A stretch of 64,000 nt of DNA from Dermanyssus gallinae (lineage: Eukaryota > Arthropoda > Arachnida > Mesostigmata > Dermanyssidae), in assembly GCA_003439945.1 (NCBI GenBank), contig QVRM01001001.1, positions 50,001-114,000 on the forward strand. The letters are read 5' to 3'. A program made the position numbers and the translations under genes. Positions 45,005 to 56,881 of the stretch are shown one piece after another. Position 1 is the first letter of the stretch. The number at the start of each line of letters is the position of its first letter. The notes beneath the pieces are model-generated. The model saw only the letters and a list, made by a program, of their open reading frames with translations. It did not search any database and was not told the origin of the DNA.

Positions 45005-46990
45005 CTTAGCGATAACTGAATCTAGAGCACAGTGGTGCGGCAAGAGCAAGCCTCGATGGCCTCACGCCTGACCATCTAAAATGCCTTCTCCCTGTTAACG
45101 GAGTGCACAGCGATGTGCCGGAAACACTTGGCAAAATGTGCGACATCATACGTAACGGGCAAGATCCGGAGGCTGTGAGAAGCGTCATAAATGGCGGATG
45201 GCTCATCGCCCTGAAAAATAAACCCGGGAACAACCACACATATCGGTTGGCTATACTCTGCGTAAACTGGCCACAAGACCCTGCTGCCCCAGGCCAATGT
45301 GAAAAACTATCTGCAGCCACGGCAGATAACTGCAGTCACTGATAATGGGGCGGAAATAATAGTTCATTCAGCTCACATCTTTCTAAAAATAACGAGAAAT
45401 GTTACCTTCTAAAATTAGATTTTAAAAATGAGTTTTTAAGCACGCCCGGCCCTCTATTTCATGATGCATTAGGCATATAGCAGGCCGACTCCCGCTCTTG
45501 CGTTTAGCCTGCTTCTGCATCAGTACGTCATGCAGGTGACATCCAGGGTCCCTTTACTCTTCCTCGACGATGGGACCCTTCTTGACAACGATCCTTCGTT
45601 GTTACTCAGAGACATCAAGGATCTTCAATAAAGCTGGCTGCAGTTCAGCTTTTCTAAATGCGCGCTATTTCTACAGCGTTCTGAGAACTACGAGAGACAG
45701 TAGGTGATCGCAGAATTTAAAAGCAAATTCCCGGGCGTTCTTGTAAAAATTGGTGTGAATTGCACCCTGCTAGGTGCGGTCTGGAACTACCCGAGAAGGG
45801 AAAACAACTCTCCCGACTTGCCAACGGCCTGGACGTCTCGAAGGACACTAAGCCTACTTGCTGCTTCGGCATGCAATGGGAGTGCAAAAGGTCTTGAACG
45901 TACTACGGACATTACCTGTCCTTCCTTTTTCCATTATAAACTTTGGACCCCAACGACCAGGTGAGGAGAGCTCTGAAAAACACCCTTGATCTGGCGCTTG
46001 ATGATAGAGCATGGGCGCAGGCAAGCCTATCGGCCATCCGGCTGGGTGGAATGGGCAATCGCTCGGCCTTACGTCGTCACATAGCTGCACCTCTGCGGTC
46101 GTCGCTACTCCTAGCGGACTTATCAGCCACCAGCAAGACGCCGTCCGGATTTGGAACGTGCGTCAGTCTGGTCTGTTTTTCTGAGGAATAGGTCACTTGG
46201 CAGAAGGGGTGGAACCAAATCGCCACTCAGGCTACCCACTTAACTCTTTGCTAGGTCTGCGAATTAGACGTGGACAGCACTAAACTGCAAGCAGTTTCAA
46301 GCGAAGCCGCCGGAGCGTGGCTCGACGTGTTTCCGCCCGCGCTAGTCGGCAGTAAGCCGGCCGACGACCAGTTTTGTGCCGCCATGTGCCTCAGACTTGA
46401 GAGAGAGGAATGTCTATGTGGTGGGACAGTGGATAAACGCGGCATGCACTGGCTTAGCTGCACTCAGATGACCGGGCTTACGCAGGGCCGCCACTATGCC
46501 ATCATTAACAGCCTCGGGCGAGCTTCCGGACAAGCCGGGTACCGCGTCGCACTGGAGCCTGGTGGAATGCATAGGAACGACAGGCGTCGACCGGATGGCC
46601 TCACCAGCCTGGGCTGAGACCATAACTGGCCGCTGGCGTGGGACGTCACTGTCTCCGACACGTATGCCCTCGTGCAGTTGCCAGCACGGGCGTCGGCCGT
46701 ATCATTCACCAACGGGAGATGCACAAACGGCGCCTATACGCATATATTCTTGAGGACCACGTTGTAGTGGCGTTCCGTCTCGACTCATCTGGCGTTTGAG
46801 GCACGGATTCATTCAAAAGTGACAAAGGAGCCCGGGAAGAAACTATTTAAAGCCGTAGCGGAAGTAGGATCGGCTGCGTTTCTCCGACAGAGGGTGTCAT
46901 TGGAGCTATAGAGAGGCAACGCCAGGATGATGTTGAGTGACCACCGACACTCAAGCAATAACAATAATATAAGCAATATTGTAGATGTTA
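45005..46990 (+). mobile_element. KRPDG-type LINE, reverse transcriptase to C-terminus, decayed
   Basis: Plus-strand order: ASLDGLTPDHLKCLLPVNG, GGWLIALKNKPGN-YRLAI (RT N-terminal blocks, 45050-45270); PALAFSLLLHQYVMQV and LLFLDDGTLLDND (catalytic LDDG, about 45560); LDDRAWAQASLSAIRLGG (about 46000); QAVSSEAAGAWLDVFPPALV (46290); CLCGGTVDKRGMHWLSC (about 46420); and RRPDGL (46590). The last block GSAAFLRQRVSLEL-RGNA is at 46870. Several frameshifts and stops are present. It is the longest copy of this family in the window. Confidence 0.8.
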
Positions 46991-47129
46991 TATAATTAAT
47001 ATATTAGTAATTGTGATACACGTACATATTGAAAATAATAAACCTCTCTTCGAAAAAAAGCATTATTATTATTAGGCAAAATCTGTTTTAAGTACCCAGC
47101 GTCGAGTCGATCTCCTGTCTCCTTTGAAA

Positions 47130-47260
47130 TACGTTTAACTTAATCCTTGAGACAGAAGTCAGTTAGTTCATGGCGCGTCTCGATTTCGATATGTGCTGTA
47201 AAATGTATCTCCGAGCTAGTTCAGAATAGTTACTCATTTATACTCGCTCGCGTCTCATCG
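47130..47260 (+). repeat. Dispersed repeat of unknown type, copy 2
   Basis: Homologous to 17690-17845 over roughly 100 bases. It is located between two KRPDG-type LINE fragments. Confidence 0.5.
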
Positions 47261-47489
47261 AGGACGCGTACTGCCATCAACCTCGTACGAAGGACCATAT
47301 GGAAAGGTAAACGTTTGCAATTTCGCTACGCATGAAGAGTAGTTAGTTGGCTTGGCCACGTCACGCACGCAACGCCGTGATCGTGTGCATCGTTAAGGAG
47401 CATGAACCAGCCAGCAGTGGCGACTTCCTCTGGACTTCGGATACACGGGCCGTTCAGTTGAACGGAGTGGACTATGAATAAGAATATTT

Positions 47490-47785
47490 ATTCACTTATT
47501 TGCACGGTTACCGTATGTTCCGCTAGTCCTGGCTCGACTAAATTGAGATGCAAGTAGGACACAGCCGTCGTGTTTGAGACCGTCACGTACTCCATCAGAC
47601 CTTACTTCATCGGCAGCTGCCAAGTCTCTTGGCTCGAGGTTGAATTGTGTAACGGCCTGTTTAAGAGCTCCTCGAATCACGCTGTTGAGCTCTAGGTGTA
47701 GGCCATCAAAATCAATATCTCTATATAGTTTTGCATAACATGCATCTTCACATGTATAAACATGTCTCGTAGACCAGCGCACCTA
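47490..47785 (-). mobile_element. KRPDG-type LINE C-terminal scrap
   Basis: The minus-strand ORF reads LELNSVIRGALKQAVTQFNL then EPRDLAAADEVRSDGVRDGL, matching the LNxxIxRALxxA...LEPxxLxRxDxxRxDGx block of this LINE family. No other part of the element was seen. Confidence 0.5.
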
Positions 47786-48122
47786 TCCCAGAGGGAAGGG
47801 CTTAGGATCTTGTGCAGGGGTCTTGTGCAGGGGTCTTGTGCCGTAAAAACACGGTGCTGTCTTGTAGTATTTCAAGGATTTCTAGAACTTGTCTGGCCAA
47901 TTTTCGGTCTATATCTTCATCTAGCGCATGCCGATTGTTTTTTTTAGGATAGGGATCAAGCACGTCTCTGATAACAGGGTTTTTCGTTCTGAATTCCTGG
48001 CCGTGTAGCTTCCTTAGCTAGTGACTCTGCGAGGAAGCAAAAGCAAGGCGTAGCAGGCGAGGCCAGGTCAGACGCCCTTCCTCGCCTATAGGGAGGCTTA
48101 CTTTCAAACGGGTGTTCTTTGA

Positions 48123-48305
48123 GAGTCGAACCCGGTAGCGTGGTGGATTCGCCTGCGCCTCGCGACTAGGAGGAAATATATAGGTGCGCGGGTTCGGGCC
48201 CCACCGTTGCACATTTGTATTTATGGCGTCCGTCTATGAAGCAATGCGAAAAGCAGTGCCGTGAACGTTAAATCTTGGCTGGGACTCAGCTCAAAAAGTA
48301 TTTTA
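48123..48305 (+). mobile_element. tRNA-derived SINE, family 1
   Basis: GAGTCGAACCCGGTAGCGTGG and GCGGGTTCGGGCCCCACCG hold the tRNA-like boxes. The body has TTGCACATTTGTATTTATGG, GAAGCAATGCGAAAAGCAG and GGGACTCAGCTCAAAAAG. This copy extends past the end of the 8.1 kb copy, so the full unit is near 180 bp. Confidence 0.8.
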
Positions 48306-48599
48306 GATGTTCTTTCAGAATCTATGTTTAAGTGCCTTAGGTAAGTGTATGTTACTGCTAGCTTCATCGTCGGAATTTAGTTCTTCTGGGTATGCCGGGA
48401 TGAGACGGAAGATATTCGTAAGGCGTAGCTGAATCTTGAAGATCCGAGACTGTGTAATCTCTCTGCCTACCTTCCCCCCTCTCTCTCTCTCTCTCGCTCT
48501 CTCTCTTCTCGCTACGTAGAGTACTGCTTGTGGGTGCATGCTTATCAGTCGTCGACGAATCCATAGCCGAAAAGCCTCCTTCTTAGTTGAAAACACTCG

Positions 48600-49195
48600 T
48601 GGAATTCGACGTACGACCCCTTTTTCTCGTCGTGTGTTTTTTTCTTTCTCTCTCGTCCGTTAATGATCGTCCGTCTGTTTCCCGCCTGCAGAGGGGCAGA
48701 GGCTGGCTGACTGACTGACTGAGGTCTCAGATTACGGGACAGCGAACATCCAGTCGCGAATATGATCGCAATTTAGCGCCAACGCTCGCGCCTACACCAG
48801 ACGGGACACACTCAAACGTAACGGCAATGGCAAACGCGGCATATACGTTGCGGCTGTTGCTGCAGCAGGTTGACCCCCATGCTGTCGACGCATTGATAAG
48901 CAGCATTTGTCACTTTCATCATGATCCTACTTGTCCGTCCGCCAGCCTTGAGTTACTGTCTCTACCTTACGCTGTTGTTGTTAGAGCTGCTGCTGCTGCT
49001 GCGGCGGGCGGCGACCTCTCACTCGCTCAGTCGTAAAGGATGGTGGTAATCGAGCTCGACCGAAAAGCGCTGACGAGAGCGCTGCAACCGCCGTTCATTT
49101 ATTAATATACTATATATGAAACAATTTATACATATGTGTCTTATTACTCATGCACGTTCTATATTATACACACACCATGTATATAAATGTATATT

Positions 49196-49241
<46 letters not shown>

Positions 49242-49763
49242 TATATATATAGGCATAACTGTATGGTAGAAAGATTTTTACCATCCGCTGCGAGATACAG
49301 TTTGCTTGGCCGCCGTCAGTGGGCGCTGCAGTATCGCGGTCGGCAAAGCGCAGCTCAGCTCAGCACAGCACTTTCCAGGCCGATCGGCGCGCCCTCTGGC
49401 GCCAGAAGGGCCGAGACGTGACGGAGCGACCCGACCGACACGGTGGCTGGCGGCCAGCCTGGACGAACGACGACAAACAGAACGCGACACAGCGGGAAGG
49501 AGGAGGAGAACAACAGCAAGAAAAACAAGAACAGGGGAGGACGACAAGAGGAGAGACGAGACGAGGAAGCAGCGAGAGAAAGACAGAAAGAATTGCTTCT
49601 TTCTGCTGCGGAGCAGCGGAAACAGCTGCTCCCTGTTTCGAACAAACATTATTATGATGATGATGATGATGATGAGCGCCAAGTTACGCGCACGGAACAA
49701 CAGCACCGACGACAACGACAACAAAAACAGCAGCAGAAACAACAACAACAGCAACAACGACGA

Positions 49764-49803
<40 letters not shown>

Positions 49804-51000
49804 GACAGCAACAACAACCATTAGACAAAAGGATAGATTACTGACCAGGTTGTTGAGCCAGGCTGATCATCATTATCATCGTTTATCGTTCGCTGCCCGC
49901 TGTGGTGCTCTCGACGGTTGTTAGCCACCAGCTGCTACAGTTACCAGGACAGACGACACCCATAGTGTGGATTGTGCTGCAGCAAACAACAAATATATAA
50001 ACACCTTCCTACATACAGACAGACAACATTAACACACGCACATACACACACACACACACAGACACTCAAACATTCATACATCCAATTCGATACAACAAAA
50101 ACACCTAGAGATATAAATGTGTTGGTGTGTATATCCGTATGTGTGAAAGAGCACCCTCTCCTCCCCGCGCCCCCGACACAAACACCCCTATAGATACATG
50201 TACAGTTCTTCCAGACACGGTCACTCTGGTGTTTCTCTTCTTCTTCTTCTTAGTCATCATCATCATCTAATTTGTGTTCCTCTCCTTGTTCATCTTCATC
50301 TGTCGTCTTGTTCATCGTGTGCTTCTGTCGTTCCTGTCGATGATCCTGTTCCATGATTCCTGTGCGTCGACGTTCCAGGATAGTGGAGTTCGCCTCCCCC
50401 GCCCCCCCCTGGGGCTCGGCGAGAATAGTAGTTTCAGTAGTAGTTTCAGTCGATAATAGTGTATAAAGTGCGCCATGGACATATTCGTGCGCGTTCGCGC
50501 GCAGTCGTAGAGACTGAGTAGAGAGACACACGCACCACGTCACCGTATCGGAGAGGTGCGCGAACACCATCACGTCATTTCACCGACCAACGAACCAACC
50601 AACCAACCAACCAGTGAACGAACCAACCTACCTCCTCCTCTGTCTGTCTCCCCGCGTTCTCTTCCCTGTCAGTCAGTGTCTCTCGCCATAATCAGCGTTC
50701 GCGTCGTCGCCACACCATCACCTTCGCGCGGCTGACGGGTGTCGTTCGTAACGTGACGACTGTCCGTTACTCCGTTCACCATAGAGACACCAACCACCAC
50801 CATAGTGACCCGTTGTTCATTGTTGTTTGACAGAGAGTCGTGGTCGTCGTGGTCGTCGTCATCGATGTTGTTGGTGCTGTTGTTCTCGCCTTGACGTACT
50901 TTGTGATTGCTGCTGCTGCTGTTGCTGCTGGAGCTGTTACCGCTACGGCAATCGCCTCTAAGTTGCTGACGAGACCGGTAAGTGACATGTCGTTTTCAGG
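48600..51000 (+). promoter_or_regulatory. Second transposon-poor CAG/CAA-rich island, possible 5' region of another gene
   Basis: The stretch resembles the block before the SERBP1-like gene: GC-rich patches (49310-49450), long CAA/CAG runs (49690-49820), GTT/GCT runs (50840-50960) and a consensus splice donor CCG|GTAAGT at 50981. Transposons resume right after. A 69-codon ORF at 48827-49036 (MANAAYTLRLLLQQVDPHAV and onward, with an Ala run) matches nothing I know. A noncoding first exon ending at 50980 is the simplest reading, but the gene body would lie outside this window. Confidence 0.35.
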
Positions 51001-51049
51001 CAGCGATGATTACGTCGTTTGATGATCTCACTATTTCATGTTCAACTTT

Positions 51050-51170
<121 letters not shown>

Positions 51171-51299
51171 ATAAACAGATAAACGGATTCATGTCACACG
51201 CACACATCATCACGTAGTATCATAGTATTCCTCGACGGCGGATACCATTTGCGGTTGTGTCGCTTTGTGCTTAAAGCCGACTTCTTCTTGTCAGGTTGC

Positions 51300-51970
51300 G
51301 CCGGTTGTCGTCATTTTAAGAGTGACAGCGAACAGAAAACAACGACATTGTTTAAAGACAGGTTTAAAGCAAAGATTCAGAAGCTCAGGCCTCTTGCATC
51401 AGACTTTTGAAAATTTTGTTGCCGTTTTTGTAGGACCAGGTGACAGAAATTCATAGGTATTCTGCTAGAGTTTAATTCAGACATTTCCCGACCGACGGGC
51501 GTTAATTTGCTGGAGATTCAACGTTTTTCGAACGATCTTTGCTGCCGCAGTCTTCTGATGCATAAAGTATCGGTCAAGACTGTTACAACTGATCCATATA
51601 TATAGATCTCTTCAATTCCTCAGCTATTTCTCTGATAGTAATTCGGCGATGGTTAAGTTCGATGTCACGAAATTTTCAACGCTTACTTCCGTTATCGACA
51701 TCGAGGTCTTTTCCGAACGAGGGTCACCTTTAGTCGGTACCACGTATACACAGTGCTCGATCACCTTAAGCACTAACATTTTCACCACTTTAGAACATTT
51801 GATTTAGTTTTTACCGCAGAACTTGACGCAGATTTGTTGCTCCTTCATTTTTGGCTCCTTAAAAATCGCCGAACCTCGTTTTCTTCTCCTTGTTAAACTA
51901 GACTCAAACGCCGCCATCGATTAGCGCGAAATTTGGCCTGGAGGCCTTGATGATGTCAGTCTGGTCGCGA
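51300..51970 (-). mobile_element. Decayed mariner-like transposase, N-terminal half
   Basis: The minus strand reads EQQICVKFCGKN-IKCSK from about 51850, then VENFVTSNLTIAELLSEK, which matches the mariner HTH region (xQRxCVKFCxKN; NRRITIREVAEDL). Its 51350-51420 part is homologous to the 27.9 kb fossil. Stops are frequent and the catalytic part is missing. Confidence 0.65.
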
Positions 51971-52009
51971 AATTCAAAGTTCTACACCTTTTCGATCCGC
52001 TCCTAGATA

Positions 52010-53077
52010 CAGGGTCAATCGTATCAAAATGTATTTCTTTCGAGGTTTGATAGAACTCGGCAAGAAAATAATTTTTCCCTTTGGAGGGAAGACGCGGAAA
52101 CGTTTTGTTTAGGAGTGAGGGTGAAATTTATAAAAGTCGTTTTTTTGCCTTTTTTCTTTTACATAGTTGTGCGAAATCTACGTTTGCGGAGAACCAGTGA
52201 AGGCATGAAGGAACCCATGATACCGGCGTGTTTGGAGAAAAATTCTGCACAACGGAAGACACTTCACTAGCTTGCGAAGCGAAAAGCGAATAATCAGATT
52301 GAGGAAAGTCATAAAAAGTTTATATGTTACGTTAACGCTTTTTCGTGAAAAATTGTAAATTTTTTTCTATTACGACCGAAATATGTACGTCCAAAGGACC
52401 ACTCTCACGCACTAGCAAATTTAAAGTTTTCACGTTCAGAACCGTAACATTTTGTCAAGACGTTTCCGCCCCCTTCTTCCAGCTAGGAAAAATAATTCTC
52501 TTGCCGAGTTCTACCAAACCTCAAAATATGTACCTAACTTTCTCATACACCCTACGCAAGTATGTATGCCTTCGCCTTCGATATGGCTATCGAAAAAGCT
52601 TAGTTACTTGACAACAACGTAACGCAGTACCATCACGTTGGTACGAAAATGGTGGGCATTTGCTATTGCGTGAGACTGGTCTTTTGGACACACATTTTTG
52701 GTCGTAATGAAAAAAAATTACGATTTTTCACAAAAAAAGCGTTATCGTAAGACATAACAACATATCGCCTTTTTATGACTTTCCTCAACCTGGCTATTCG
52801 TTTTTTTGCTACGCAAGCTAGTAAAGTTTCACTCCTTGCGCAGAATTTTCCTCCGAACACGCCGATATGATTGGTTCCTTCATGCGTTGACTGGTTCTCC
52901 CGCAAACGTAGATTTTGTACAACTATGTAGAAGAAAATAAGGCAGAATAACGACTTTTATCAATTTCATCCTCACTCCTAAACAAAACGTTTCCGCGTCC
53001 TCCCTCCATAGGGAAAAATTATTTTCTTGTTGAGTTCTATCAAACCTCGAAAGAAGTACATTTTAATACGAATGCCC

Positions 53078-53080
<3 letters not shown>
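52010..53080. mobile_element. Large palindromic (foldback) element
   Basis: The arm 52010-52420 is the imperfect reverse complement of 52658-53080. Shared blocks include TTCTTTCGAGGTTTGATAGA, AAAATAATTTTTCCCT and CATGAAGGAACC. The spacer contains a third, partial end-type block at 52455-52545 in right-arm orientation. The AACTCGGCAAGAAAATAA block relates it to the 29.28-29.74 kb element. Mirror-image ORFs in the arms are not taken as coding. Confidence 0.85.
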
Positions 53081-53113
<33 letters not shown>

Positions 53114-53184
53114 TTAGTCTGGACGTGGAGAAAAACATGTTGGAAATGGCTAGTCCATCTCATTATCGTCATTTTATTCTCGTC

Positions 53185-53310
53185 CGCCTTGTTGTTGTTG
53201 TTGTCGTTGTTGTTGTCATTGTTGTCGTTGTTGTTGTCGTTATGGTTGTTGTTGTTGTTGTCGTCGTTGTGGTTGTTGTTGTTGTCGTTGTGGTTGTTGT
53301 TGTTGTTGAG
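53185..53310. repeat. (GTT)n/(GTC)n tract
   Basis: About 125 bases of GTT with scattered GTC and ATG units. Confidence 0.9.
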
Positions 53311-53319
53311 ACAGATATA

Positions 53320-54359
53320 AAGAAAACGAGAGCGGGTGCCAAGCTCCGACGGTCAAACAGGGCAAATCGTGGTCCAAATAGTACTCAAATTCCAAGATGT
53401 CTCAGTTGACACGGTCTTTTGGTCGGTAGTACTAGGCAAACCGCCAACTGACTGGGCTTTGCCAACTAGACCCATTCCAAGCAACCACAGTTGGACTTTT
53501 TTTATGCGTATCTGTGTGTGAGTAGGACCCCCGGACCTGCATCGTAGGCATGTACTTCAGAGGGCCAAAGAAGTATGTTTGTTTTTGCCTATGTAGACAG
53601 AAACTTTCCAAGAGATTTGTTTTAGAATCAAATAGGGTCTCATTCAATTCTGAGACGTATGTGGAACTTGTCCGGCTTCTCCTTCGGAATGGTTGAATTT
53701 TTTGTAGGTTTTTTGTTTTCTCATTTAAGGTTTTTTGCATTTTCTATTTTTGTGATAGCGTACGATGAATATGTACTTAACCCATGTGCGCCACCGAAGC
53801 ACGACAGCTTTGACTCTAGTGCGTTTGCTTATACACTCCAGACAGGTTTGTACAGGTTCTCACGCCCGGAGCCGAACCTGCTATTCACCCAGAAGCCAGT
53901 ATGGGAAGTATTGTGTTCAAGCGGCCACAGTCACTACTATTAACCATTAACCACTGCTAGCTCCATTGTCGTCATGACTGTTACTACAACCACAGCTAGT
54001 ACGGACTACTGGCAATGGCTCGTAAATACCTCTAATTCCAACGGGCTGAGTAATATCTCCAAGATTCGGTAGGGTTATGATGATAATTATGTTGCGGTTG
54101 TTGTTCCGGCTGCTATTGCTGCAGGTATCGCGCCATTATTGTTAATATTATTAGCGCCGATAATCGACCAAATCATCGGGAAGTCAAACGGAGACAAAAG
54201 TAGCGTTCCGTAGCGTTCCTAAGGCAGCGCATTGCCTTAGAAGTTCAGCGTGGCAACGCGAGAAAGATTGTTGACACGCTTCCGAAGGCCTGGAGGAGCT
54301 GATGTCTATATAGGGAGTTCAATCTGTACGTGTACCGACGGGCTTTGATAACAAAATCA

Positions 54360-54427
<68 letters not shown>

Positions 54428-55080
54428 GCCAACCATAATTTATTCACTGATGTGGCCGCGGACCGCCTTTTGCGTCGCTGCAGGTTTTTCGCAAGCATCT
54501 CTTTTTAACTGGCTAAACAGTCTGTGCTAAGACTAACGACATTACAAATGCGTTTGCGCACAACGCTTATTGGTTTCGCTTGGCTTATTTCGGACGACAC
54601 ACCTCTGGGTTCCACCGAAGCGTTGCCACCCTCGACGTAGTCAACGTTCTTCTATTTGTACTGTAGAAAAAAAGGAGAGGAAGAAAATAATGCCATTTTC
54701 TTAACGTGGTGGCAGTATGGCAACCAGCGTCGAAACGACGAATGATACCTCATTAAAACGCCGCTGTGGCGGTGGAGAAAAACAGTGATACTAACTGATG
54801 TCGAAAAAGATACCAAGGGAAAAAAAACGTTTAGAGAAAGTAGGCGAAAGAGAGAGATAACGTGGGGGAAAGAGAGGTAGGAAAGATTGGATGTCGTGGC
54901 GATTGCGCTCAGGACGTAGGTATTGACTAGCAAATGAATACTTGCTTACCGGTTGTTGAAGAAAGAGGGCAAGCGTTGAACGGGGTATTTATTTTGTACG
55001 ACCAACTGTACCCGTAAAGGACGTCTAAAACAACAATGGACGGCGTAAATGTGGCTCGAGGGAAGAGTCCGATTGGCAAA
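53320..55080. other. No gene seen; contains an (ATT)n microsatellite
   Basis: A pure (ATT)n tract of about 24 units lies at 54355-54426. The rest shows no recognised motif; ORFs of 60-100 codons at 53432-53943 look like chance. Confidence 0.5.
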
Positions 55081-55082
55081 AT

Positions 55083-55850
55083 TCAAATATAGCATGTGCA
55101 TTGCAAGAGGCGACTTTGATGTTGGATACCGAGTACCTTCGTAAGATTCTGCAGAAACACCTTGGGCTCACCAAACATGCACCTCTTGATTTCTCTCATG
55201 ATGAAATAAAGGCAAGAGTCCTTCCGGCTCGAGAATTGCTAGCAAAATTGGACAAGAGCCGTCTTCTTTGTTTTCGACGCTGGTCATGGGTAAAATGAGA
55301 CATGTGTACATTTGTATGGTCCTTTATTCAAGTCCCAGAGTTCGTAGCGGTCAGGCGACCCTCAGCAGTAAAGCGCAGTGGTCGGCTAGCAAGATGATGG
55401 TCTGCTACCTTCATCTCGGGTTAATTTGCAGCAATGGTCGAACTGAACGAATGTAATACAGTGAAGAGCTGTTGGTATATTGCAGGATACCTACAAAAAA
55501 TATTCACTACGCTCACCAGGAAAAGCTCGAAAGCGTCGCCAAGGCAATGATTCGCCACGAAAACGTGCCAGCTCACCAAAAACACTGAAACTTTTCTCGT
55601 TGCATCTAAAGTCACGCTGGTGACGATCTAACTTATTCATCCGACCTGGCACCGTGCGATTTCTTCCTCTTTGCGAAGATAGAATTACTTTGAGAGGAAG
55701 AGTTTTGATCCATAAGAATCGGTGATTGAGATGGACCTCGAAAGCACCGAAAAACGCGTTTTGGAGGTGTACTGCAATGCAAGAAATAATGCATTGACAT
55801 TTTATTGAAATATTGTCGAAATCTAATAAGTGTGTCAAAAATTATGAGTT
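55083..55850 (+). mobile_element. Decayed mariner-like transposase (plus strand)
   Basis: The plus strand reads LRKILQKHLGLTKHA and ELLAKLDKSRLLCFRR, comparable to the mariner segment before the first catalytic Asp. Further on it gives ENVPAHQKH and YSSDLAPCDFFLFAKIELL, the last two catalytic blocks. The first Asp is lost. It is a different subgroup from the 56.9 kb element, judging by the LGL-RVLPARELLA style. Confidence 0.7.
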
Positions 55851-56414
55851 CACTTACTTCAAGAAGCACGCTTCATTTGCCTACACGATTTAACACTATG
55901 TGCAACTTTTGCTCTTATCATATAAGCTCACATTTTGGTTCAGTGAGTAGAACCTTTTGTATTTCTGGATCAAGCATTAACTAACACCGTAATAGTTTAA
56001 CTTCCAACAAGGTGGGTGGTGTGTTCGATGGTTTTAATTGCCGATTAGTCATTAACATAGCGTTTCCGTTTCGCAATGATTGCCTGAATTGCGGCTATAC
56101 CTGCTAATGTTATGTCGCAGTAATGTACTTAGCGCATCAGCATTGGATGCGTATTAAAAGCAAATCGCGTTTTTTAAGATGACATGCGCGTGGCTTCGAA
56201 ACACTTACTTCATTAAATTGTTTGTAAGTTTGTGAATATAGTGAGTTCACAAATAGAGCGTTCTTATTAGCAGTGGTAATATTATTATTTTAAGCAAAAA
56301 ATCTAGTAATGGCCTTTCGTTTATCTTGCTAAGGAAATGGGCAGGACCTCGACGGTCGTTTCTGGTCTTACCTGCGCGTTGGTCCATGCTTCCAAGTTTA
56401 TATGTGCCTTCTTG

Positions 56415-56450
<36 letters not shown>

Positions 56451-56650
56451 TTTTTTTAGACTTAAGTACATGTTGCTAAAGTAGCACGAGCTTTATCATT
56501 CATCGTTGATATGGAACTTGGCACTTAGGTTTGTCATTGTTAGAGATCCTAGCTTTTATGTCAAGCTGTAATAATGCTCCCGAGATCTGAAGAGTGGTTT
56601 ATTATTCAGCAATGTGGTCATCCAGCTTACTCTATAATATGCTTACCTAG
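55851..56650. other. No gene seen; (TA)n at 56417-56448
   Basis: AT-rich sequence without recognised motifs. Confidence 0.5.
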
Positions 56651-56652
56651 AG

Positions 56653-56850
56653 AAAAGTCGCCGTAGATTTATTAAACTTTTGTGTTATTAGCGTTGCGAG
56701 TTTACACGTGATTATATTGTAATATCATGCGGGGGCGATAAGGAGACTGATCTGCATGCAGTCTAACTTTGCGCCGAATAAGAAAGAACCGCTTTTGCAA
56801 TATTAGATAATGATTTAAGGAGAGGACCCTCTACATATGTTTCAAACGCG
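56653..56850. repeat. Inverted repeat, left arm (198 bp)
   Basis: This arm is the near-perfect reverse complement of 58285-58482 along its whole length. The inner end is ATGTTTCAAACGCG. The mariner at 56882-58211 lies in the loop. Confidence 0.92.

Positions 56851-56881
<31 letters not shown>

Noticed and set aside
45103..45342. Host gene candidate with ORF around GGWLIALKNKPGN
   Set aside because: The peptide is a reverse-transcriptase N-terminal block, and further RT and C-terminal blocks of the same element follow downstream.
48827..49036. Small ORF MANAAYTLRLLLQQVDPHAV with Ala run
   Set aside because: It might be a real small protein or exon but has no known motif, no clear splice partners and lies in repeat-rich DNA, so it is mentioned only within the island.
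49278..49844. Long overlapping ORFs of 110-180 codons on both strands
   Set aside because: They overlap on both strands over CAG/CAA repeats and a GC-rich patch; codon content is repeat-driven and no family is recognisable.
52663..52905. 80-codon minus-strand ORF in the large palindrome
   Set aside because: A related stretch on the other strand in the other arm shows no matching conserved protein pattern, so it is more likely chance than coding.
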